DNA of 64,000 nucleotides, taken from positions 1 to 64,000 of the forward strand of contig JAHDGU010000003.1 of the NCBI GenBank assembly GCA_020627535.1. The letters run 5' to 3'. The notes beneath the pieces were generated by a model. That model was not told the DNA's origin, did not search any database, and saw nothing but the letters and a program-made list of their open reading frames with translations. Within the stretch, counting starts at the first letter, position 1, and each line of letters opens with the position of its first letter. Origin of the DNA: Saprospiraceae bacterium (GTDB taxonomy: Bacteria; Bacteroidota; Bacteroidia; Chitinophagales; Saprospiraceae). This document shows, one piece after another, positions 54,454 through 63,765 of the stretch. Position numbers and translations under genes: made by a program.

Positions 54454-56081
54454 GCTTGTAATTTACCTGTAAAAGTATCACCAGGGGATAGATAGTTTGC
54501 CATGACTACAGTGCATCCGCTTCCATGTGAGATACTTGTCTGCTCAGCGGAAAAATTGAGGAAGACCTGCCATTGCTGATCATCAAAACGCATCTCATAG
54601 GCGAAAGTCTCTACTCTAGAGGTTTCTATTCTCTTCCATGTGCCGTACACGAAGTTCCGATGCTGTTTTCTGAAGCGCAGTAGCTCCCTATAAAAATGTA
54701 GGATTGACGCTGGATCACTTTCACAGTCCTTGACATTTATTTTTGTGAAATTGGGATTGACATCAAGCCACGGCTTGGCGGTACTGAAGCCAGCATGACT
54801 AGAGCTGTCCCACTGGATCGGGACTCTCACATTGTCCCTGCCTACATCAGATACCATTTTCATAAATGTCGCTGGATCTCCTCCTTTCTCGACATATATA
54901 TTGTAAAAGTTAATGGTCTCTACATCTCGGCATTGATCAATACTGTCGAATGTACGATTGGTCATTCCAATCTCTGAGCCCATGTAGATACTTGGTGTAC
55001 CTCTGAGCGTCAGGAGAAGAATAGCAAACATTTTGGCGCAAGCCTCTCTATGCTCCCCATCATCACCAAAACGCGAGATCATCCGCTGAAAATCATGATT
55101 ATCAAAAAATGGACTGATCCAGCCACCTTCCTCGATGATATCATTCCAATCTGCAATCACATCCAGGAATCGCTTGAGATCGAAAGCCACAGGATCAAAC
55201 TTGCCATCTGCACCATGATCCATGAACATATGGTCAAAGTGGAATATCATACTCAGTTCTCCGCGCTCAGCTCCTATGTAATCAATGGCATTGGTGCGTG
55301 TGATACCCGGTCCCTCTCCTACAGTGAAAACATCATATTGACTCAAGACATCGGTGTGCAAATCATGGAGATACTCATGGATGCGAGGCCCATTGGCGTA
55401 GCGCTCGATCACTACTTCACCGAAGGCCTTCTTGGTCGTATCAGTCAGTGGATAGTCCTTGGATATCAGTGATATAACATCCATGCGAAATCCATCTATC
55501 CCCTTATCCAGCCAATATCTGACGAGGTCATGAATCTCCTGGCGCACACGTGCATTTTCCCAATTGAGGTCTGGCTGCTTCTTGGTAAAGAGATGCAGAT
55601 AGTACTGCTGTGTCTCCTCATGAAACTCCCAGCTAGATCCACCGAAAAAACTTGGCCAGTTAGTAGGTTCCTTCCCATCGACGGCATCCCTCCAGATGTA
55701 GTAGTCTCTGTAAGGAGAGTCCTTGGAGCTCTTGGACTTTTCAAACCACTCATGCTCATCACTCGTGTGGTTGACAACCAAATCCATCACCAGCTTCATG
55801 CCCCGCTCGTGTATACCCTTTAGCAAAGCATCAAAGTCTGCCATCGTCCCAAAATCTGGGTGAATGGCGCGGTAATCACTGATATCATAGCCATTGTCAT
55901 CATTGGGAGAGGCATAGATGGGGCTCAGCCATATGATATCTATACCTAGTGATTGAATATAGTCTAGACGTGAAATGATTCCCGGAATGTCACCGATACC
56001 ATCGCCATTGGAATCCTGGTATGATCGCGGATAGATCTGATAAATTACTTGCTCTTTCCACCATGTCTTGGTTTGACTCAT
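54426..56081 (-). CDS. GH13 alpha-glucosidase (oligo-1,6-glucosidase-like)
   Basis: The 551-residue GH13 enzyme starts with VIYQIYPRSYQDSNGDGIGD. It has conserved regions I-IV: DLVVNHTS, DGFRMDVISL (nucleophile Asp near 203), VGEGPG (acid/base Glu near 254) and FFDNHD (Asp near 323). It lacks a signal peptide, indicating intracellular hydrolysis of small alpha-glucosides such as isomaltose or sucrose-like sugars. Gene overlaps on both sides (4 and 28 bases) show tight coupling with Gfo/Idh and haloperoxidase. Confidence 0.9.
   Translation of the reverse strand: MSQTKTWWKEQVIYQIYPRSYQDSNGDGIGDIPGIISRLDYIQSLGIDIIWLSPIYASPNDDNGYDISDYRAIHPDFGTMADFDALLKGIHERGMKLVMDLVVNHTSDEHEWFEKSKSSKDSPYRDYYIWRDAVDGKEPTNWPSFFGGSSWEFHEETQQYYLHLFTKKQPDLNWENARVRQEIHDLVRYWLDKGIDGFRMDVISLISKDYPLTDTTKKAFGEVVIERYANGPRIHEYLHDLHTDVLSQYDVFTVGEGPGITRTNAIDYIGAERGELSMIFHFDHMFMDHGADGKFDPVAFDLKRFLDVIADWNDIIEEGGWISPFFDNHDFQRMISRFGDDGEHREACAKMFAILLLTLRGTPSIYMGSEIGMTNRTFDSIDQCRDVETINFYNIYVEKGGDPATFMKMVSDVGRDNVRVPIQWDSSSHAGFSTAKPWLDVNPNFTKINVKDCESDPASILHFYRELLRFRKQHRNFVYGTWKRIETSRVETFAYEMRFDDQQWQVFLNFSAEQTSISHGSGCTVVMANYLSPGDTFTGKLQAWEGVIIAV
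55031..55044 (+). repeat. T-run/GNRA mini-hairpin (stem GGC/GCC, loop GCAA)
   Basis: The only GCAA-loop copy; inside the GH13 gene. Confidence 0.6.
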
Positions 56082-57034
56082 GATTCTGTCATTTTAGCGG
56101 AAGCGAAGGCCCAGTCCATCAACTCTGCAAGCTCTAGACTCCTCGTCCATGGTATGATATCTGATTGCCTGTGTCCGGCTGCAATCCTCTGCGAGACATG
56201 GTGCAACTCATGTAGGTAACCTGTACTCTCAAAGGGAATCGAAACACGCTTTTCTACCTGAGTGGTCCTCTGGCTGTAGGACTGCATCCGCCAAAAATAA
56301 GCGCTGTGCATAGAGCCCTGAGTGCCATATATAAATGCATCATGATCCGTCTCAAGACCTATCGACGATGCAAAGTGAGCCATCTGTCCATCACCATAGT
56401 CTGCGATGATCTGGCAGTGCTCATCTACTCCCGTCTCTGTGAGATGCATCAGGGATTTGAGATGCTGGGGCTTTCGCCCAAAAATGTCCTGACTCAGTGC
56501 CAGACAATATATGCCAACGTCCCACAAGCTCCCCCCAGCTAGAGATGGATTCCATAGTCGACTCTGTGGATCACGGTGGCTGGAAAAGCTAAAATCTGCC
56601 TTCAGCCACTTGACCTCTCCAATCTGCTTGGTGTGCAATTGATCAAGCATCGACCGATAAGCTGGTAGAAAACACATCCAGATGGCTTCCATGAAGAAGA
56701 CTCCATGTGTCCGAGCACAATCTATCATCTGCCGGACTTTTCGGGCAGACGTGCTCAGTGGTTTTTCGCAGAGCACATGTTTTCCTGCAGCCATGGCAAG
56801 CATGGCATGATCTAGGTGAAAATTGTGGGTGGTGCTGATGTAAACAATATCCACTTGGTCGTCTCGACAGAGCTCCTCATAGTCGTCGTAGACGACAATA
56901 TCAGTCATCTCTTGTGCCAGAGTAGAGGCATTGGATCTGGAGGCAAGTGCATGTAGGCGATGTCCAGGAAGCTGCTTAAGGCTCTCATGAACCTTAGGTG
57001 CTATAGCGCCGTAGCCTAAAAATCCCCAATTCAC
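56078..57034 (-). CDS. Gfo/Idh/MocA family oxidoreductase
   Basis: The 318-residue protein has an N-terminal NAD(P)-binding motif (MNWGFLGYGAIAPKV), the family signature HVLCEKPLSTS near 90-100, and a C-terminal alpha/beta domain. It probably oxidises or reduces a sugar or inositol-like substrate. The overlap with GH13 (4 bases) and 3-base gap to the upstream propeller gene place it in the sugar operon. Confidence 0.9.
   Translation of the reverse strand: MNWGFLGYGAIAPKVHESLKQLPGHRLHALASRSNASTLAQEMTDIVVYDDYEELCRDDQVDIVYISTTHNFHLDHAMLAMAAGKHVLCEKPLSTSARKVRQMIDCARTHGVFFMEAIWMCFLPAYRSMLDQLHTKQIGEVKWLKADFSFSSHRDPQSRLWNPSLAGGSLWDVGIYCLALSQDIFGRKPQHLKSLMHLTETGVDEHCQIIADYGDGQMAHFASSIGLETDHDAFIYGTQGSMHSAYFWRMQSYSQRTTQVEKRVSIPFESTGYLHELHHVSQRIAAGHRQSDIIPWTRSLELAELMDWAFASAKMTES
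56468..56484 (-). repeat. T-run/GNRA mini-hairpin (stem GGGC/GCCC, loop GAAA)
   Basis: Five T on the minus strand. Inside the Gfo/Idh gene; same core as the intergenic 33782 copy. Confidence 0.75.
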
Positions 57035-57037
57035 TTG

Positions 57038-60000
57038 TTAAATATTGGATGAATTGATACGCATCAACTTGAGTGGCTCATCATTACGAGCTATGAGCAA
57101 GTATTGATTTCCACCCGACTTGAGCGCTTGGATGTGTTTGACTTGGCCTTTGATTCCAAGATTTTGATACTTACCTGCCTCAAGTGTACCATCGTCATTG
57201 AGCAAAATAGAGCCATAGTCAGCATCGTACCTACCAAGCTGGATGTTGCAATCGTAATAGTTGCCACCAGTGATGAGATCAGGATCATCATCACCATCGA
57301 TATCTAGGTCGAGGACTGCATAGATAGGAGATTTCTGCGCCAATCTGGGCAACGCCTGTAGCTCAAATTTCCCGCTCCCATCATTGATTAAGATGGCATT
57401 GGAGAAGTAGTCTGATTCAAGTACTACTGCATCACGCATCACATCCACTCCGAATAGATCCTTGGCATTGGCCTGAGCAAAATCCTTGGCATATAGATAC
57501 TTCTTCTTGAGCACGGGCATTTGAGATTCTAGCTCCATCTTATTGGAGAAGGGAAGCTCTCGTCCCTCCAGGAAGTAGCTCACGATGTGTTCCTTGCTAC
57601 CATTTCCATCAAAGTCATGGTAGTACATGCGCAGTGGCTCTGACTCAGAGGCTGTGAGACGACTATTGAGTCCAAGGTTACCCGCCACGAGATCAATATC
57701 TCCATCACTGTCAATATCTACTGGATGAATCACATTCCACCAGCCACTTCTATCTGTGAGATCAATAAGATGCCAAGTATCTGCAGTGCGATCGAATGCC
57801 TTGATCTTGTCCCACTCCATCGCCAAGACGATCTCATTTTCTGCATCAGTATCGATATTACAGACTATGGCATCTTTGATCATCCCTAAGCTGGACAAGT
57901 CCTCATGAAAGTCCTCACTGACATTTTCATATTTCCCCTTTCCCATATTGCGATAGACATACGAGCTAGGACGCTTACCATAAGTTCTAGGATGAGAGCG
58001 TGCTGTAAAAAGCAAGTCTTGTAGTCCATCACCATCCATATCGAATGGCACAATAGAAGAGCATGTCAATGCAAGACCGCCAAATTGTGAAGCATCTTCT
58101 TGAAAATTGCCTTGACCATCATTGATCAGTAGTCTTACGCGACTATTGACACTCTTTAGATCCCACTCACTTCCACCGGCACCGATGATCAGATCCTGAT
58201 CGCCGTCTTCATCTAGGTCTATGGCGAGAGATGCCGTCTCTTCAATGACACTGTCTTGCATCCATGACTGATCCTGTCCGATCCAGTTCTCTCCTCTTGA
58301 TAGGTACAGACCAGACCGCTGACGTTTAGCTCCACCGACAAAAAAGTCATCATTGCCGTCACCATTGAAGTCTGCAACTGCTATCGTAGGACCTTCTGAA
58401 GAAGTCATGTGCGGGATGAGCGGCTCCGACAGAAATTCGATGAAGTCATTTTCCTTATGCACAAAGAATGGCTCGATCAGCTGTGATGCATCTTGGATGC
58501 CTAGTTCTTGACGGGGATTGGCGAGATCAACAACTCCAGCACTTTTGGACGAAAGTCCCTCTGAGCTAGGTGAATAGGTGATGGTCATCATCGTAGAACT
58601 ATCGGCGAGCTCTATCTGAGTAGATCCATCTGGCCAGAGTATAGTGATTTCTTTACCAGGTAAACCAGGAATGATGACATTGCCGTGGCTAGCAGATTGA
58701 AAACCTCGCACAGGATAGTTGTCAATCGATACCAACTCATCATCACTTTTTCTCATCAGGATGCGCGCGCCGATGGCATTGCGATTGCCCTCCGGCCCAG
58801 TAAGTGAAATGGTCTTGCCTGCGGTAGCCTGACGTGTAGAATTGATATAGACAAGCGCCTCGTCATTGATATTGTTGCTGACAATATCAAGGTCGCCGTC
58901 ATTGTCCAGGTCAACGCTGACGGCACCATTGCTGTAGCTCCTAGGATTCCCACTGACGTCTTGATCTTGGAAAGAGAGCTTCCCTGAATTGTGGTAAAAC
59001 TTATTGGGCAATTTGATTTCTGGAAGCTTATTGATAATCTCCAAATCCTTCTGCTCCATATTGTCAGACTTGATCTTCCACTGTACATCTTCTCCCTTCA
59101 TGAAATTGATGTAGTCAATGTCATTCATGCGCTTGGGAATACCATTGCTGATGAATAAGTCTTTCCTACCATCCATATCAAAGTCTGCAAACAGCGGTGC
59201 CCATGACCAGTCCGTCGCATGCACTCCGGCCATCATCGCCACATCCGAGAAGCTTCCATCGCCATTGTTGAGTTGAAGATTGTTTTTGGCATACTGGTGA
59301 TTATAGCCATATCCAAGCTTGAAGCGAAATACATTGAGTGCATCTTCGCCCTCTGACATCTTGAGGATCGTCGGATCCTCAGGAAGCATATCAAGACTGA
59401 CGATGTCATTCCAGCCATCTCCATTGATATCTGCCATGTCAACACCCATAGAGAATCTGCTAGTATGCATGATCATGTCAGTAAGACTCTCCGAGAATGT
59501 TCCATCTTGATTGTTGATATAGAGGTAGTCATTCTCATGGAAGTCATTGCCGATATAGAGATCTACCCATCCATCATTGTTGACATCACCAGCAACGACA
59601 CCCAGGCCATAGCCTATGACACTAGAGTGGATGCCGGCCTGCTCCGTGACGTCAATGAAGCGGCCGTCACGATTCTCAAATAGCTTGTCTCCCGCCAGTG
59701 GATGAGGCGAATTGTCAAAAGTCTTTCTCTGCCCAAATGTCCCATTGTCATGCACACTATGCTTGAGCTGAAACATGTCGAGATCATTATCACGATCATA
59801 GTCAAAAAAGACGGCTTGCGTGCAAAAGCCTTTGAGGTCAAGACCAAACTCAGCGGCTGCTTCTCGATACTTAGGGACGCCACTCTCTATCCCTGTACAA
59901 AGCCAAAGTTGATTCGCCTGGTCCAAGTACTGGAAGTCGGAGACATTTGACACATAGATATCCAGCAATCCATCTTGATTGATATCGACAATACTCACAC

Positions 60001-60376
60001 CATTGTTCCAGCTGGAGGCGCTGTGCAGTATTCCCGCTTGCTCTGTAACATCCGCGAATCTCAAGTCACCCTCATTGATATATAGTCGATCTTCTGCTTG
60101 ATTACTGGTAAAGTATAGATCCACCAATCCGTCTCCATTGAAATCTCCAGCACCGACGCCTCCTCCATTGTAGAAATACATGTAGCGGAAGATATTCATA
60201 TCAAGATCCAAGGTAAGGTCATTGGAAAAGTCTAATCCCGTCCTCTCACTTGACAGCACCTCAAAAGACAAGCTATGGTCAGCCTCCTTCGATTGTGAGA
60301 CCTCACTATGACAGGATGCAAGGCTTAATAGGCCAAGAAGGGCAAGAAAAAATGTACTATTGATCAATCTCTTCAT
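57038..60376 (-). CDS. FG-GAP/VCBS beta-propeller lipoprotein with ASPIC/UnbV domain (CRTAC1-like), copy 1
   Basis: The 1112-residue lipoprotein (signal ending LLSLASC) is built from many FG-GAP/VCBS repeats with Ca-binding D-x-N/D-x-D-G-x-x-D loops (DFNGDGLVDLYF, DINQDGLLDIYV), arranged as two propellers. An ASPIC/UnbV domain lies between them at about 530-600 (NAIGARILMRKS to ITILWPDGSTQ). Such proteins are usually surface lipoproteins in SusCD loci, with unknown ligand. ATG 60376 is chosen for its signal peptide; it overlaps the upstream paralogue by 20 bases. Confidence 0.87.
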   Translation of the reverse strand: MKRLINSTFFLALLGLLSLASCHSEVSQSKEADHSLSFEVLSSERTGLDFSNDLTLDLDMNIFRYMYFYNGGGVGAGDFNGDGLVDLYFTSNQAEDRLYINEGDLRFADVTEQAGILHSASSWNNGVSIVDINQDGLLDIYVSNVSDFQYLDQANQLWLCTGIESGVPKYREAAAEFGLDLKGFCTQAVFFDYDRDNDLDMFQLKHSVHDNGTFGQRKTFDNSPHPLAGDKLFENRDGRFIDVTEQAGIHSSVIGYGLGVVAGDVNNDGWVDLYIGNDFHENDYLYINNQDGTFSESLTDMIMHTSRFSMGVDMADINGDGWNDIVSLDMLPEDPTILKMSEGEDALNVFRFKLGYGYNHQYAKNNLQLNNGDGSFSDVAMMAGVHATDWSWAPLFADFDMDGRKDLFISNGIPKRMNDIDYINFMKGEDVQWKIKSDNMEQKDLEIINKLPEIKLPNKFYHNSGKLSFQDQDVSGNPRSYSNGAVSVDLDNDGDLDIVSNNINDEALVYINSTRQATAGKTISLTGPEGNRNAIGARILMRKSDDELVSIDNYPVRGFQSASHGNVIIPGLPGKEITILWPDGSTQIELADSSTMMTITYSPSSEGLSSKSAGVVDLANPRQELGIQDASQLIEPFFVHKENDFIEFLSEPLIPHMTSSEGPTIAVADFNGDGNDDFFVGGAKRQRSGLYLSRGENWIGQDQSWMQDSVIEETASLAIDLDEDGDQDLIIGAGGSEWDLKSVNSRVRLLINDGQGNFQEDASQFGGLALTCSSIVPFDMDGDGLQDLLFTARSHPRTYGKRPSSYVYRNMGKGKYENVSEDFHEDLSSLGMIKDAIVCNIDTDAENEIVLAMEWDKIKAFDRTADTWHLIDLTDRSGWWNVIHPVDIDSDGDIDLVAGNLGLNSRLTASESEPLRMYYHDFDGNGSKEHIVSYFLEGRELPFSNKMELESQMPVLKKKYLYAKDFAQANAKDLFGVDVMRDAVVLESDYFSNAILINDGSGKFELQALPRLAQKSPIYAVLDLDIDGDDDPDLITGGNYYDCNIQLGRYDADYGSILLNDDGTLEAGKYQNLGIKGQVKHIQALKSGGNQYLLIARNDEPLKLMRINSSNI
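58543..58558 (+). repeat. T-run/GNRA mini-hairpin (stem GGAC/GTCC, loop GAAA)
   Basis: Inside propeller copy 1, just after the ASPIC/UnbV domain; the only stem with an internal A-T pair at the third position. Confidence 0.7.
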
Positions 60377-63300
60377 TGCGGACATATACTTTAGGGCTGT
60401 CATCATTGAGTAAAAAGAGATAAGCATCTTGATTGTTGTAGTCGATCTTGAGGATCTGTCGGCACATACCACGCACATCCAGACCGGATTCATTGGCAGC
60501 CAAAGGGACAAATTTTCCCTCCGATGTCTGGAGCAGTACAAGGCCATGACTCGCATCTAGTCTGCCAAACTGTGGCAAGAAGCCGTATTCGTTTCCAGCC
60601 AGTAAGAGATCGAGAAGTCCATCGCCATCGAGATCATCCGTCAAGATGGCATGCACACTACTCAGCTGGGCTGCGACAGGCAGTTCCATGATGCGAAATT
60701 CACCTCCGCCATCATTCCACGCTATGATTGACTTGGTGAAGTTGACTGACTTCTGCAAGGATTGATCTAGTTGCTCCGCTGAGAAAAGATCCTGGATGGA
60801 CTTGCCCGCAAACTCTTCATGAAGGAGATTATTTTTCTTCAGGGATACTACCTGATCGAAGACATCTTTTTTCATGAAGACAGGACTATCCTCTCCGTCT
60901 ACGGAACGTGTCATGATTTTCTCAACTGTCCCATTGGCATCATAGTCATTGACCCAAATCTTGATAGGTAGATTGGGCTCTCGGAGATAAAAGTTATCAC
61001 CAAAATTGCCAAGCACTAGATCCTGATCACCGTCGCCATCGAGATCAGCAGCATGGACACTTCTCCACCAGCCATGGAGGCTATCCATAGTGGTAGCTCG
61101 ACGCTCGTACTTCACGCCATTGTAGACGAAGATCTTGGGAGCACCCCAATCTGAGACCGTCACGATCTCTCGGTGAGCGCCTCCCACTAGATCGACAAGC
61201 GCAGCGTCAGTGACCATCCCAGCTCTATAGAGATCTTGGTGCTCAGTGCCTCCTATTTCTCTGAATCTACCTGCTCCGGCATTCTCGTACACATAATTTG
61301 GTGGATCGACACCATAATTGAGCGGAGCAGATCTCGAAAAACTAAAGATATCTTCATCACCATCCTCATCAAAGTCATATACCAACACCTTGGAGGTATT
61401 CATACCGTTTCGTGGGATAGCATATGGGTCATTTTGCAAGGATCCATCATTGGTCACCATGCGATCAATCATGGGTCTGGACATTGGTGGATGGTGATTT
61501 CCTCCTGCACCTAGATAGAGATCCAGATCACCGTCATTATCCTTATCGATCGCTGCTATGGCTGTCTCTTCATAGGGTGTAAAGAGATCTTCTAGGTCGC
61601 CTGCTGACACTTTTGTATAATTGCCACGGCTTGTCGCATGATATATCTGACTTGGCTGACCGGCAGCACCGGTGATGACGAGATCCTTCCGTCCATCGCC
61701 ATTGAGATCCGCATAGAGAGCCTGTGGACCTTCATTGCTCAGTTGCTGGAGTATATTGCGCTCATAGTAGAAGTCTATATAGTCATCTTCCGTATGTGGT
61801 TCCATGAAGCTGAGAGCGCTTTCGCGCAAAAGAGCCGTTCCAGACTGTCGAGTAATTGCTGTCTTGATGTTTTGTCCTTGAGATATGACTATAGTAGTAT
61901 CAATCGGGATTTCCTTGATACTTTGCATTTGGCCTTGAGGCCATATGATCATCACGGAGTCAAGCTTAGCGGCGTCTCCCAATCCAAAGTGCAAGAGATC
62001 ATAGCTTGATGACTGAAAACCTCTTGAAGGGACATTGTATCTTGAGAGCACTTCACCTTGGAGATAGACTTTGACTTCTGCACCAATGGCATCTACATTA
62101 GGTGACTGGCCTTGGAGTCGCAGATTCAGGTAGTGGTGATCCGTCAGCTTGTCACTCCGGTTCTGGTAGATCATGGCAGGCATGTTGACATTGTTGATCA
62201 CGAAGTCAAGATCACCATCAAGATCTAGGTCGGCATACGCGGCGCCGTTAGAAAAAGTCTTTTGGCGGAAGCCCCACTCACTGCTCACATCTTCAAAACT
62301 CAGATCGCCGCGATTGGTGAAGACTTTGTTCTGCACTGGTACAGATGGCATGCGGGCTATGATGGAATCAAGTGCTTGCTTTTTGCCCGAAAGGGCCATC
62401 TTCTGCATGAGCTCATTGGCGAAGAAATCGATGAAGTCTTGATTGATCACGTCGTGATAGATACCATTGCAGACAAATATGTCGCTGTATCGATCATTAT
62501 TGGCATCAAGCATCAATACACCCCAACTCCAGTCTGAGGCACTCACACCACTGAGATTAGCAACTTCTTGGAACCGTTGATTCTTGTTGTTGAGCTGCAG
62601 GGTATTTTGCATGTACTGGTGATAAAATCCCTTGTCTTGCTTGAGCTCGTAGATATTGATATTTTCAAATGCCGTCGTCGTCTTGAGTCGATGCTCATCA
62701 TCGGGTAACATGTCTGTAACGAAGATATCAGGGAAGTCATCATTGTTGATATCCGCGAGATCGGCTCCCATGGATGAAAGACTGATATGCTCTGTCCAGT
62801 CCTCTAGCTCCTCCGAGAAGGTACCATCCTGCTGATTGATGTAGAGGTAGTCGCGTTCAAAAAAGTCATTGGAGACATACATGTCTGGCCATCCATCCTG
62901 ATTGATATCACCTACCGTCACACCGAGACCAAAACCAATGAGACTTCCATAAATGCCGGCCTCATCGCTGACATCGATGAACTTGCCACCATCATTGCGC
63001 AAGAGTTTGTCTCCACCACCCTTGAGAAATTCCTTCACATCCCAATTATCTGCGCGCTGATCACGACGATTGCTATAGTTGAGCGTGTTGACAGGAATGA
63101 AACTATTGTTGAGGATGTATACGTCGAGATCTCCGTCATGATCGTAATCAAAAAATGCAGCGTGAGTGGTGTATCCCCCGTCGTCGAGGCCATATTCTGA
63201 CGCCTTTTCCGTAAAGGTGAGGTCTCCATTGTTGATGTAAAGGGCATTGTGCTGAGCAGCCTCCTTGCGATATCCCGCATTACAGACGTAGATATCTTGC

Positions 63301-63704
63301 AGACCATCTTGGTTGATGTCAATCATGACGACACCGGTACTCCAGTTCTGTGATTCTTCGATGCCGGCTGTCGCCGAAATGTCCTGAAATTGAAGATTGC
63401 CCTTGTTGAGATATAACTTATTGGCGCCGAGATTGGAGGTGAAGAAAATATCAGGGAGCTCATCATTATTGATATCTCCTATCCCTACGCCACCACCATT
63501 GTAGAAATTCCGGTAATTGAAGATGTTGTAATCTTCTGTATTGTATACATGATTGATGAAGTCTACACCTGTAGCTGCAGAGTCGAGCAAGACGAACAAA
63601 TCATCCGCCTGTGAGATCTCCTTTGGGTGCTCTGATGGCCCACAGCTACTGATCACAAGTGCGAGCATGATGGCAAATGAAAGAGGTCTGAGCTGTCTTA
63701 TCAT
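60357..63704 (-). CDS. FG-GAP/VCBS beta-propeller lipoprotein with ASPIC/UnbV domain (CRTAC1-like), copy 2
   Basis: The 1115-residue protein (lipoprotein signal ending LVISSC) is a paralogue of the downstream gene along its whole length: both open with a GGGVG-x-GD propeller start, both carry an ASPIC/UnbV domain at about 535-600 (AIGAEVKVYL to VMIIWPQGQMQ), and both end with a second propeller. They are clearly diverged, so this is an old duplication. It follows the susD terminator and is the first of five tightly packed genes. Confidence 0.87.
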   Translation of the reverse strand: MIRQLRPLSFAIMLALVISSCGPSEHPKEISQADDLFVLLDSAATGVDFINHVYNTEDYNIFNYRNFYNGGGVGIGDINNDELPDIFFTSNLGANKLYLNKGNLQFQDISATAGIEESQNWSTGVVMIDINQDGLQDIYVCNAGYRKEAAQHNALYINNGDLTFTEKASEYGLDDGGYTTHAAFFDYDHDGDLDVYILNNSFIPVNTLNYSNRRDQRADNWDVKEFLKGGGDKLLRNDGGKFIDVSDEAGIYGSLIGFGLGVTVGDINQDGWPDMYVSNDFFERDYLYINQQDGTFSEELEDWTEHISLSSMGADLADINNDDFPDIFVTDMLPDDEHRLKTTTAFENINIYELKQDKGFYHQYMQNTLQLNNKNQRFQEVANLSGVSASDWSWGVLMLDANNDRYSDIFVCNGIYHDVINQDFIDFFANELMQKMALSGKKQALDSIIARMPSVPVQNKVFTNRGDLSFEDVSSEWGFRQKTFSNGAAYADLDLDGDLDFVINNVNMPAMIYQNRSDKLTDHHYLNLRLQGQSPNVDAIGAEVKVYLQGEVLSRYNVPSRGFQSSSYDLLHFGLGDAAKLDSVMIIWPQGQMQSIKEIPIDTTIVISQGQNIKTAITRQSGTALLRESALSFMEPHTEDDYIDFYYERNILQQLSNEGPQALYADLNGDGRKDLVITGAAGQPSQIYHATSRGNYTKVSAGDLEDLFTPYEETAIAAIDKDNDGDLDLYLGAGGNHHPPMSRPMIDRMVTNDGSLQNDPYAIPRNGMNTSKVLVYDFDEDGDEDIFSFSRSAPLNYGVDPPNYVYENAGAGRFREIGGTEHQDLYRAGMVTDAALVDLVGGAHREIVTVSDWGAPKIFVYNGVKYERRATTMDSLHGWWRSVHAADLDGDGDQDLVLGNFGDNFYLREPNLPIKIWVNDYDANGTVEKIMTRSVDGEDSPVFMKKDVFDQVVSLKKNNLLHEEFAGKSIQDLFSAEQLDQSLQKSVNFTKSIIAWNDGGGEFRIMELPVAAQLSSVHAILTDDLDGDGLLDLLLAGNEYGFLPQFGRLDASHGLVLLQTSEGKFVPLAANESGLDVRGMCRQILKIDYNNQDAYLFLLNDDSPKVYVRNEEIDQ
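61816..61831 (-). repeat. T-run/GNRA mini-hairpin (stem GCGC/GCGC, loop GAAA)
   Basis: Inside propeller copy 2; four T on the minus strand. Confidence 0.7.
62260..62273 (+). repeat. T-run/GNRA mini-hairpin (stem GGC/GCC, loop GGAA)
   Basis: Inside propeller copy 2; same core as at 45585. Confidence 0.65.
62380..62396 (+). repeat. T-run/GNRA mini-hairpin (stem GCCC/GGGC, loop GAAA)
   Basis: Five T precede the stem; inside propeller copy 2, only 106 bases from the previous element. Confidence 0.75.
63365..63379 (-). repeat. T-run mini-hairpin, variant loop (stem CGGC/GCCG, loop GACA)
   Basis: Same stem as the murB copy (17248), but with a GACA loop. Inside propeller copy 2. Confidence 0.5.
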
Positions 63705-63709
63705 AAATC

Positions 63710-63742
63710 AAAAAAAGGCTGCCTTCTTGAGAAGGCAGCCTT
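63710..63742 (-). terminator. Strong rho-independent terminator after susD
   Basis: A perfect 12-bp stem (AAGGCTGCCTTC/GAAGGCAGCCTT) with a 4-base loop is followed by a U run on the minus strand. It separates susD from the propeller operon and may set their relative expression through read-through. Confidence 0.85.
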
Positions 63743-63765
63743 GTAAATATTGAAAATCTTATGGA

